Below are positions 55,006-64,000 of a stretch of 64,000 nt of DNA, piece by piece. The position numbers were made by a program, and so were the translations under genes. Source of the stretch: Serripes groenlandicus (taxonomy: Eukaryota > Mollusca > Bivalvia > Cardiida > Cardiidae); the NCBI GenBank assembly GCA_031761405.1, contig JASEVX010000085.1, positions 62,001 to 126,000 on the forward strand, in the 5' to 3' direction. Under the pieces are notes generated by a model, which worked only from the letters and a program-made list of their open reading frames with translations, had not been told where the DNA came from and searched no databases. The first letter of the stretch is position 1; every line of letters starts with the position of its first letter.

Positions 55006-55499
55006 ATATTACTCATTTCCTGTTTAAGATTAACAATTAGTTGGCTGTGTATATGGTCAACCTACCTTAGAATGGAGATTGATCATAAACAATGAAAGGC
55101 TTTAATTATATTTCAATGAAGGACATTCACTTCGTTGACAAAAAAAAAATGCAAGTTAAGATACGTTTTCACTTGACCCTGATGTTCCAATATGCCCTTT
55201 AGTTGATAACTGGTTTTGGGATAGGGGCGTTTCGCCACTATTCCATACTCAGACTGCTTTCGAAAAGTCGTATTACGGCTGCAACCACAGTCCACTCAAA
55301 TTGAATTCCTAAGCCAAAATCGAGTTTTGATTGGTTATCATCTGCCTTTTCAACGATTTCATTGGTTCGACCGAATCACGAAAAAAATCCACTTGCATTA
55401 ATTAATGAGACAAAATAGTTCCAACGCGTGAAACACACTCTGAACTATGACTGACCTCAATGTCAGTGGTGTTGCGTAACGTCGATCGTGCTGTGACCC

Positions 55500-56340
55500 C
55501 GTTAGTTTACAACAGTCGACTTATATAGAGAAATGTGCAAATCACTGTAAATAAAATTATTGAAAGGAGTTGAAACCATTGCGGCAAAGGTAGAAATTGC
55601 CTACGATAAGAAATTTCTCCTTTTGTCACAATGTTTTCGATTGTCGTCTGCTGCACATCTTTAAGCGGAAAATGGTTTAATCCTCCCCATGGAAGGGGGA
55701 ATCCTTTACGTGATACTATAACAGTTCGAATATTGTTGAAAATGGAGCTATTGCTGACAATGAGCAATTCCTCCTTTTCACACAATGCTTTTAAACACGT
55801 TTAAATTAATTATTTTCATATTTGAACGTTTTACTATGGACATTCTTTTACTCGACACATTTTGAATAACATGCTAGAGATGAATGATAACGAGCAATGT
55901 TGCCTTACATCAAGGGGAAAAATATATAGTTGAAACCTTTGTGGAAAAAGAGGAAAAGAGTCACGATAAACAATATTGTAGCCATCTGCTGCACATGCGT
56001 ACACAAGCGACTGTAAGCTGGAAAGGGTTGAACCGTTTCCGAAATAGCTACTTAGTTACATACGAATGTTGAAAGTGTATTTGCAAACGGAGCAATTGCT
56101 GACAATGAGCAATTCCTCCTTTCCAAACAATTCTTTTAAACATGAATTTTTTTCTATAACCTAGATAACGAAAACATTTGTCTACAGTTATTATTTTAAC
56201 CGTTGCCCCTTTTAGACACATTTGACTCACCTTAACAGATGAATGATAATTAGCAAGTTTGTCTTTTTCCACAATGTTTTCATCACTATTCAAAATAGGA
56301 AATAGAAATTAAATCTTCAAATTAGAGATAAGTTAATTTC
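55500..56340. mobile_element. Cluster of degraded TTAA MITEs
   Basis: At least three stems: ATAAGAAATTTCTCC (about 55606-55620), GACAATGAGCAATTCCTCC (about 55755) and the same again at about 56100. Ends are mostly lost. Confidence 0.6.
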
Positions 56341-56342
56341 AA

Positions 56343-56545
56343 CATTGATTGATTAGGGTTAACGCCTTTGTTAACAGTAATACCACGGCGGCCAGTTCAC
56401 CTACAAATGTATTTCCTGGTTTTCTCACACCAGTACTTCACACAACAATCTTCCCAAGCAACTGGCTGCTTTTCTCATTGGTGAAAGACGAATGACGCAT
56501 GTCGCATTGCCTTTTGTCAAACGTCGGAAAGAAATTTGGCCGAAA
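56343..56545 (-). mobile_element. SINE, 5'-truncated
   Basis: ATTGATTGATTAGGGTTAACGCC at the left is the reversed tail. The body matches 39068-39378 through ACGAATGACGCATGTCG and CAAACGTCGGAAAG. The tRNA head is missing. Confidence 0.75.
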
Positions 56546-56999
56546 ATGTCCACATACACACGAGTTATAACCGCAAGGTCATTATTTATTTTATAATTGA
56601 GGCGCTTCTCGCGACTTTGGGTCAAGATTTATAATGTATATGCATTTGCGTTAATTGAAGACTCATCGTCCGTCAACGTGTAATCTAGTCCTTGATGTAT
56701 CTGTTGACAAATAAACTAGAAATGTAGTCTAAATAGGTTTTTGTAAATTAACCTTGTACGACTTCTGTAATCAATACTTCATGAATTGCATGTATTGGTC
56801 AACACGTTGTTACTGTATGGCAGATTTATTTAAAAGTGGTCATACTTATACCGTGTGATAAGGAGAACGCCAAAGTATTAGGTACATAACTCTGGTCTGT
56901 TTATTTTAGTTTAACTCCATTTTTCCTTATTTAGTTCAGCGATTGTCTCAATTAATTTCTATTTTATCCATTGTAAACTTGGTTTGTAGGCAACTTATG

Positions 57000-57830
57000 A
57001 CCTACAGATTTGCAGCGCACCATTACCATAACTTTAGCATGCTGCGTTTGGAGTGTGTATATTTTTGTCTTTCCATGTTCTCACTTATTATATGACTTTC
57101 GCATGCAACACATGCGTTCCGTGAAATGCCCTTGTTCGTTAATGAGTGCATCCCCAAGCTGTGTACTTTGTCCGGAGCGACTGACTGTCTGTCCGTCTTT
57201 GTGTTCATCCATCCGTCCGTCTGTCCGTTACGGTTTGCATTAATGGGTCAAAACTTTGTTTCTGTTTCGCGGATCATTTCAAAGTCGTCACACGTATACA
57301 TTGGGATTAGGAGATCGATACAATATTTGAACACCAAATCTGATCTGTTTTTTTAAGGTATAACTCATTTTTTTCATTTCTTCGGTTATTGTCTCAATAT
57401 ATGTCCAATGTATCAATTTAAGACTTAGTGTATAGGGAACTCTGAGCTACAGATGTGCAGTGCAAAAAGAAACATAACTCTAGCATGCTTTCGATTGACT
57501 TTCATTTATCAGCATGATTACAATATACATTGTGGATCTTTAGTGATTTCTGACCTGGAAATATTTAATTTAAGGGTCGCTGCTCGGTTTTTTGTCAATC
57601 TTTTGTCCTTCACTGATTTATTTTTTATACAAGAAAAGGGTCAAACTTTGATAAATAAGGTATATGTTATTGGCAAGCAGTATGTGTTGCTTCCACACTT
57701 TTTTGGTTTGGTTTGTTTTAAAGGTCATTGTTTATTGTTTCCCCAATGTTTTGTCCATATTATCTATGCCATATATTTTCAACTTACATATGCCCCTATA
57801 CCATTAGCGCTTTTAGCGCTTTGATTTTCA
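57000..57830 (+). repeat. Diverged interspersed repeat, two related halves
   Basis: GACCTACAGATTTGCAGCGC...TAGCATGCT (about 57000) and GAGCTACAGATGTGCAGTGC...TAGCATGCT (about 57443) repeat. The first half has (GTCC)n CCGTCCGTCTGTCCG. Non-coding. Confidence 0.5.
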
Positions 57831-58113
57831 ACTACTATAATGCAAGTGTTATGCATACTCTGCAGTATGGATTTCCGGCGAACATGATGCGTTGCATCAA
57901 CTTTCTCTTGTATGGTTTTAGTAAAAAGCTTTAGAAAACTCCTCCGAAGCATCTGGCCGATTTTAAAATATTTTGTAGAATTGTTGCTTGTATGATCCGC
58001 TACGAGTTCCATTTTATATGGCTTCATTGAAGCAATCGATGGGCTTAAGCTCGTTATTAGATATTCAGTCAAGATTAACTAATATAGCAGAATACATAGA
58101 GGATCATACACGA

Positions 58114-58212
58114 GTGCTTGTTTGTTATTCTTTTTATGAAACGAGTCGACTGAAATAAGCGTCATATTCGTTTCAGTCGACGAGTTTCATAAAAACAATA
58201 TCAAATAAGCAC
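58114..58212. repeat. Palindrome (about 42-bp arms, 15-bp loop)
   Basis: GTGCTTGTTTGTTATTCTTT..ACGAGTCGACTGAAA against TTTCAGTCGACGAGTTTCAT..AAATAAGCAC. Confidence 0.9.
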
Positions 58213-58226
58213 GATGTAAGATTCTA

Positions 58227-58618
58227 TTTATCACATAACACCATAAAAGAGATTATTTTCAATCTTTAAATCGATCTTTCTCGTCCTCATATAAACAGTG
58301 ACCGAAGTTCACCCCGAAGTTCTAATGCATACTTCCACTGTAAAAAGTAGTCCCTATCAATAACCTTTTGATTTTATTCAAAATTAGCAACAAGGCACTT
58401 ATAACATTTCATTTATCGAGATTTATTCTCTTTAAACAATACTTTTAATAAATGCCGAAATTCAGAACAATTGTAAACAATATGCCGTCATTTAAATTGA
58501 CGTCACACTGGAGTGACGTCACACGCGTGCTGTGAGTCGGCTATTTATGTAACTAGTTGCATATGATATTTATGTCACTGCTTTATGTCACTCCTGGAGT
58601 GCACGTTATGTGATAAAA
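58227..58618. mobile_element. Possible element with 13-bp inverted ends and two CRE palindromes
   Basis: TTTATCACATAAC (58227-58239) and GTTATGTGATAAA (58606-58618). Inside, perfect TGACGTCA at 58498-58505 and 58514-58521. Confidence 0.45.
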
Positions 58619-58729
58619 TGGTCTATCAAATTCAGTATGGTCTTTTTTCCGGGTTTCCATTTCATGGACGATTTTCAGGCTCGCACCAAACGCTCTGATT
58701 GGATATAATTCGATAAATTGATGCATTCG

Positions 58730-59130
58730 TTAAAGTGATATGGTTATTCATCATCTCCTCCGAAAATATGTGACAGATTTTTAAATAACTGTTTAGAAAT
58801 GTTCTTCAAGTTATGCTGGTTGGTCTATATACATCACTGGCAGACGGCTGGGGCTGTTAAGCTCTATATGGCATTAGTGAAACTTCTCCACTGAACAATA
58901 TTTTGTCTTATAGTAGTAGAGCGATACTTGCCCTCTTATGTCTGTCATTTGAATGGTTAAAATCTGGCTTCATTTATATGCTTTACAGTACTTTGATTAG
59001 AGGCATAAGCAAGTGATCACTTAAAACAAGTATTCTCCTCGGAAACCTTGCGGCCAATTTTCAAATACTATTGTAGAAATAGTTCATTTGGTTACCGTGT
59101 TTTAGCTACATCATTATGAACTTGCAGGAT
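58730..59130 (+). mobile_element. Degraded CAGGTGAG-type element
   Basis: TCATCTCCTCCGAAAATATG, TAGTAGAGCGATACTTGCCC+TCTTATG and a second TTCTCCTCGGAAACCTTGCG piece. Confidence 0.5.
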
Positions 59131-59654
59131 TTTAATTGTGGGACCAAGGAATAACGTAAACATACTGCATTCCTTCCCGTTTGATGATTTATTGCTGTCA
59201 GTTGCAATTATCTTCATTATGAAGGCGCGACATGAACCTATAAGAAAATACCTCTGTAATAAACAAAAAACTTGAGAGCAAGAAAGAACTAGAACTTAAC
59301 CAATCACAGTTAAGAGTCACGAATCGTGATTTCAGTATTTTGTATATGGAACAGGAATATAGATAAAAGGTGTCACCTAGAAATCTGTTGTTCACCTTAT
59401 TAAATCAAGGTCAAAGTCGAATGCTCTTGGGAAATACAATCCAACTAAGCGCGTGAACCTATACAGGAATGTGCATATATGTAACTGCTTTCAGTCTGCA
59501 CTTATTCGCCACAAAATGTTTTAAGAAATGTATTACAAATTGTGTGTAAATGAATAATATTGCACACATGTGCAGACAGATCTTAAACCAGTTATTGATT
59601 TTAAATCGATTGACAAACACGTTTTACATTTCATATTAATCACTCACGATAGAT

Positions 59655-60060
59655 TCTTAGATACTTAGCATTTTGATGCATCTGGAACTGTAGACTTTCG
59701 AAGTCATTTTCCAAAAAGGAGAAATTACTTATGTTTTATAACTCTTTTCTAAAATGTTTCCATATTTCCACTCATATGTTTAATAAGGTATGTGGAAACA
59801 AAGGACCTAGATATGCAGTGACTTGTCCTAAATCAAGGAAAAAGACAAAATGGCCGGGTTGACCTTTTCCCTCATGTTAGAAATATTAAGGGGACGATTT
59901 TGCCAACATCAAACTATTGATTTTTATATAGGTAAACAAATTTATGATAATTGAAAAGAATTTTAAAAAGTTGGCAAAAAGGAGAATTTCTCATGTATCG
60001 ATTTGTCACATGTTGCCTGCTGGCAACTGTGGTAAAATTGTCCGCAGTTAAAGTTTGAGC
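59655..60060. mobile_element. Degraded TTAA MITE remnants
   Basis: TTTTGATGCATCTGGAACTG, AAAAAGGAGAAATTACTTATG and a second AAAAGGAGAATTTCTCATG. Confidence 0.4.
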
Positions 60061-60114
60061 TGAATGAGCAATTCTTTGTATTACCTGAGTATTCCCTTGA
60101 ACACTCAAACTATA

Positions 60115-60124
60115 CCCCCCCCCC

Positions 60125-60155
<31 letters not shown>

Positions 60156-60160
60156 ACATA
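60115..60160 (+). repeat. Poly(C) tract followed by (CA)n
   Basis: About 27 consecutive C then CA dinucleotides and related CA-rich sequence to 60181. Confidence 0.95.
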
Positions 60161-60589
60161 CACTACACACACACAACACACACCTCCAAACATCCCCTTA
60201 TGATGGAATAACATAATTGAATAGTTTTACATAACGATAAGTATCATAAGACATTGAAGAAAAGAATAATTAGAGGAAACTTATCATCATTTATGATGTA
60301 TAAATTATTACCCTTATCCATAAATGAATCAAAGATTTGTTACCAATAGAGGTGCGTACGTACGTAGATTATGTGAGACCCTTAGCACCTGCAGCCATTC
60401 AGATAGCACTGATAACTGCTCCATGTGACCTTACTGGCACAGATTAAAATACGAACCTAAACGCGGGAAAATCGGCCTTCCCACAAAATAATGATAATTT
60501 ATCACGATCCATCCTCTGCTTCATTTAGACCTAACCAGTATTCGCTTCATTTGTGATGGAAAAGACTAATTTCAGAATCCACTCATCGC

Positions 60590-60645
60590 GCGATTCGCAG
60601 CTGGAACCGAAATACCGATGCTCTACCACTGAACCACTGTCAAAA
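60590..60645 (-). repeat. tRNA-like SINE head remnant
   Basis: On the - strand CAGTGGTTCAGTGGTAGAGC is an intact A box region. The B box is degraded. Confidence 0.4.
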
Positions 60646-60817
60646 TCTACACTGTTCGACATTGAATCAATCGTTCATTGAACAATATTCTAGTAGAGAG
60701 TTTGAGTGATGTTACGGTTGTAGGAATTTGTAAACTGATCAGAATTCATGAAGCTTGCAAATTGCTGAGGTCTATTTGCCGGCTTTGAGGTTCATATGCG
60801 AACACTTCAGAGTATTT

Positions 60818-61060
60818 CGAGGGCTTGGCGTGAAACGGTTGTAACTCAAAACATATTTTGAAAACCCTGGATTAGGGGCAATTTTGACCCTTTTGTAAAC
60901 AATGCAAATTTAAGTGCCATTGCTCAGAACGAGCAATGGCACCTAAATTTCCATTGTTTACCAAGAAAAATGATTTACGCATTTAAACTTTATGGCGAGG
61001 TGATTATCCTTGGTAAAAAGATACCAACTTTAGTTACAACTGTTTCACGCTAAGCCCTCG
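60818..61060. mobile_element. GAGGGCTTGGCG inverted-repeat element, copy 2
   Basis: Same ends and middle as 33297-33543, about 243 bp, a few substitutions (GTTACAACTGTTTCACGC). The short divergence suggests recent movement. Confidence 0.9.
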
Positions 61061-61375
61061 ATTTGATGAAGTGTTTGCATACATACAGTCACACACGGTT
61101 CGTATTTACTAACCATTCTATATTCAATCTTATTCGAAATTTGCAGAATATTCTAATTTTCAAAGTAACACAATTATTGTTTGACGATTGTGTTTGGTCT
61201 AGCAATTTAGAAATTGTGTGAATTTGTGAATTTATAATAAGAATAAGATTAATAATTAGAATGCATGTTGAACACGGGCCTCGAACCTCGCAAGCATGTT
61301 CGTAATATATCGCTTTATTCAACGTCTGAGAAAAAAAGCAGACCTTAAGTTCAACAAGTTACAGGCCTGTGAGAC

Positions 61376-61577
61376 TTAAACCCTTTACGAAATACAGCAT
61401 ATCAGTAGCAGACGACTTTAAAATCATTTATACAAAGATATGATTAATATATATGAATGAAAGCATAACAGTTAAAAAGAGTAGAAAGATTGTGACAAAT
61501 GGAGAAATTGCCCATGATGAGCAATTTCTCCTTTTCCCAAAAATGCTGTCAAAAGTAGTCTGCCACAGATGCGACGC
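61376..61577 (+). mobile_element. TTAA MITE, right end lost
   Basis: TAAACCCTTTACGAAATACA, GGAGAAATTGCCCATGATGA+GCAATTTCTCC stem, then TAGTCTGCCACAG. Followed by a hairpin TGTCTCCATTTTGGG / CCCAAAATGGAGACA (61582-61630). Confidence 0.7.
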
Positions 61578-62053
61578 AGTGTGTCTCCATTTTGGGGGGG
61601 AAATAAAGAAAAAGTCCCAAAATGGAGACAAAAAGGGGACCTTGTTTCGGCTGACACGGCTATGGTTCTACTATATAAGAGCCTCCTGGATTGATTGCAG
61701 ACATTGCCCGGTGACATTGACCGATTTATCAAGGTACTGTAATAATAATTTAGTTTGATTTTTGAAATCTTGGTGTTTTTTTTTCTTGTTCTTGTGTAAA
61801 TGTTTCAGTTCCATATTGTTGCTGTTTCATAAGGCTTATTATACACTGTTTGAGTAATTAGAACCAGATCAGAGTGCGCCTGTTATGATCTGCATCTACA
61901 TTGGTCGCAGGTGTAGGAAATAAAATTAACGTGTATTGATGGTGCTTTTATCTACTGTTTTGTTTCTATTTTGTTGTTGTTCACTGTCAATAAGATTTCA
62001 GATGCTATTTACTTTGGACTTGAAAACTGACGACAAGAAAACGTTGCAACACA

Positions 62054-62252
62054 ATAACTCTTTCCCACATACAACAAATCTGCAGCAGAAGACTTTGAAA
62101 ACATACCCGAAAATTAATGGAAACTCCGTTTAAATGAAAGTACCGTAATTGAATAGATGTGAAAACATGGTGACAAAATGAGAAATTGCTCGTTTTGAAC
62201 AATTTCTTCTTTTGTCGACATGTTTTCAAAAAGCCGTCTGCCGCAGAGGTTA
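62054..62252. mobile_element. TTAA MITE, diverged
   Basis: ACTCTTTCCCACATACAACA, GAAATTGCTCGTTTTGAACA+ATTTCTTC stem, GCCGTCTGCCGCAGAGG. Confidence 0.7.
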
Positions 62253-62600
62253 AGTCAACACCATCGGAAAAGTAACACATATGCAGTTATATGAAACTGT
62301 AGCCCGTTCCCAGCGAACATTTTAACATATATCTTCTATCTGTATTTGATCTTCAAACAGTCTGTCTGCCTGATATACTAAAACCTAAACGCTGTATTGC
62401 ATCACCTTTCTAGAAGTGTACAAGAATAAATGAGTTGTTGTTATCTTATTCAAACACTAATCATTTAACGATATAAACATTTAACATCTCTAAACCAAAC
62501 TTTTCTGAAAATTATAATCATCCTAAGTATGTCATTCTTACTGTATGATTTGTAAATATAAGTGTACATGGGTCGGGGGCCTTTATGCTAAAATTAAAAT

Positions 62601-63059
62601 TGAAATACAGACGCTTTCTGACAATACAATACAATACAATATTTTATTTCGATGCTGAGTATGTACATAATACATAAATGACAGCTTTGCAAAATATTAT
62701 ACAACGTGATCAGAGGGCAACAAAAGGCGTAGTAATTAAATCAATATGAGAGAGAAATTGAGAATAAGAGAAAAAGAATGAAGTATATAGAGAGAAAAGA
62801 AAAAAATAAGAAAAAAATGAAGAAGTTACAGAATGGAGGATAGAAGCATGTTTTTTAGCTTAAATATGTTTGTTAAGCATGACACCTCTGAAGCAGACGA
62901 CATTTGAAAACATTGTGACAAAAGGGTTAAGTGCTCTTAATCAGCAATTTCTCCTTTTGCCCAAATGGTTTATTCCTTTAAAGTGATTTTCGTTAGAATT
63001 TTTTAGATATTTTCAAAGTCGTCTACTGCATTTTTTTTTAGTTTGAGGAAATTGGTTAA
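62601..63059 (+). mobile_element. TTAA MITE interrupted by a LINE-like 3' end
   Basis: Left part ACAGACGCTTTCTGAC (to 62622), right part GACACCTCTGAAGCAGACG (from 62881) to TTGAGGAAATTGGTTAA. Confidence 0.75.
62623..62876 (-). mobile_element. LINE-like 3' end with (ATTGT)n tail
   Basis: On the - strand it ends AATAAAATATTGTATTGTAT+TGTATTG, a tail typical of RTE/CR1-type retroposons. Short duplication TGAC on both sides (62619-62622, 62880-62883). No coding frame. Confidence 0.6.
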
Positions 63060-63300
63060 AACAAAACTTGTTCACCCTAATGAACACAATGTATACCAGG
63101 ATAAGCCCGCCATTTACTATTTAGTTCTTAATTTAACCACCAAACTAAATTTGAAATATAACATAATATGAAAGGCTTGAAGTTAAAGCTTCACTCTCTG
63201 TTTACTTTCAAATTGACCTACACCGGATGTCATATTCATTAATTTGACTACTTTTACGTATGCTATTTGAATTAATCGGGTTTCATTAATTGCACATTCA

Positions 63301-63525
63301 TTAACCCTTTCCGTCATACGACAATTATGCAGCAGACGACTTTGAACATAGTTTGTCAAATAATGGAAAATCTCTATGATTGAATGGATAACCTATGACT
63401 TAACGTGGAAAACATTGTGACAAAAGGAGAAATTGCAGGTTTTGTTTCTTCTTTTGTTACTATGTTTTCAAAAAGCCATCTGCTGCAGAGGCGTCAGAAC
63501 GCGTCTATATGAGGGAAAGGGTTAA
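63301..63525 (-). mobile_element. TTAA MITE, complete
   Basis: TTAACCCTTTCCGTCATACG to ATGAGGGAAAGGGTTAA; the loop half GTTTTGTTTCTTC is shortened. Confidence 0.88.
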
Positions 63526-63719
63526 AGACGCGGGCAATTTCATACAAATATACGTACAAATATAATCGTTCCCATGATCAGCCGAAGAAATTTTACTACG
63601 ACAACTCCCTTTGTAGAAAAAGTGGGGAAATTGCGCAAAACAACAGGCAATTCTCCAGTACTTTTTTGGTATGAATTATTTTTCTCTCATTATAAGGAGG
63701 GTCTCAAATTTCCAGCGTC

Positions 63720-63934
63720 TTAACCCTTTCCCTCATATAGACGCTTTCTGACGCCTCTGCAGCAGCCGGCTTTTTGAAAACATAGTGACAAAAGAAGAAA
63801 TTGCACAAAACGTGCAATTTCTCCTTTTTACACAATGTTTTCCACTTTTTGTCAATTATGGAGATTTTCTATTTTTTGACAAAATACGTTCAAAGCCGTC
63901 TGCTGCAGAATTGTCGTATGAGGGAAAGAGTTAA
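63720..63934 (+). mobile_element. TTAA MITE, complete
   Basis: TTAACCCTTTCCCTCATATA to GTATGAGGGAAAGAGTTAA; short deletion after CTTTTTGTCA. Confidence 0.9.
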
Positions 63935-64000
63935 TTGGATCGGGCTTCTAGATGTTTAACTTTTGAAGAAGAATCATCGTCGTCGATTAGCTTTGTCCAA

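Noticed and set aside
55113..55295. - open frame with SEYGIVAKRPYPKTSYQLKG
   Set aside because: No splice context or recognised family; too short to support.

Overview
This window looks like nuclear DNA of a mollusc, most likely a bivalve. It holds spliced genes with canonical introns, AT-rich intergenic DNA, tRNA-derived SINEs ending in the molluscan-type 'GTTAAAC...CAATCAATC' tail, and very many small inverted-repeat transposons. There are no bacterial-style operons. A 200-base N run (44446-44645) shows it is an assembled scaffold. Species cannot be fixed from sequence alone.

Four gene-derived loci can be supported. (1) A complete ten-exon DNAJC1 gene (ER J-domain protein with two SANT domains) lies on the + strand from 11055 to 26127; phases and splice sites agree throughout, and intron 1 has a GC donor. 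(2) A three-exon secreted mucin-like gene lies on the - strand from 46912 to 41046: signal peptide plus PAN/apple-like module, about 50 Thr/Pro-rich 12-residue repeats, then a Cys-rich EB-like tail. Its reading frame is intact except for one TAA inside the repeats. (3) A decayed C1GALT1-like glycosyltransferase pseudogene lies on the + strand (31544 to about 34390, four exons, at least three frameshifts). (4) A fragment of an immunoglobulin-domain gene (7609-8205, +) is split by a SINE with an 11-bp target-site duplication.

The rest is mostly repeats. 69-1540 is a 145-bp-unit element carrying palindromic AGGTCA nuclear-receptor-type motifs. 3885-6421 is a 41-bp minisatellite. 6590-7580, 8903-9890, 17033-17245, 19035-20128, 21871-22480, 26970-27736 and 27961-28811 are long non-autonomous elements, several with GCTCACCTG/CAGGTGAG-type ends. 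37270-39640 is a 36-bp-type tandem array with a SINE in it. 42080-43905 is the coding 36-bp repeat. 44950-46600 is a polypurine tract followed by a 42-bp minisatellite, inside intron 1 of the mucin-like gene. A roughly 230-bp TTAA-flanked MITE (piggyBac-like by TSD and CCC ends) occurs more than 25 times, often in head-to-tail pairs sharing one TTAA. It dominates the DNAJC1 introns and begins 15 bp after the DNAJC1 stop codon.

The genes show no shared pathway, except that both the mucin-like protein (Thr/Ser/Pro repeats) and the C1GALT1-like relic belong to the biology of mucin-type O-glycosylation. That adjacency is probably coincidental. I did not find a convincing new multi-gene system. 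The most unusual items are the mucin-like VNTR gene with its single internal stop, the nuclear-receptor-motif arrays, and the transposon nesting.
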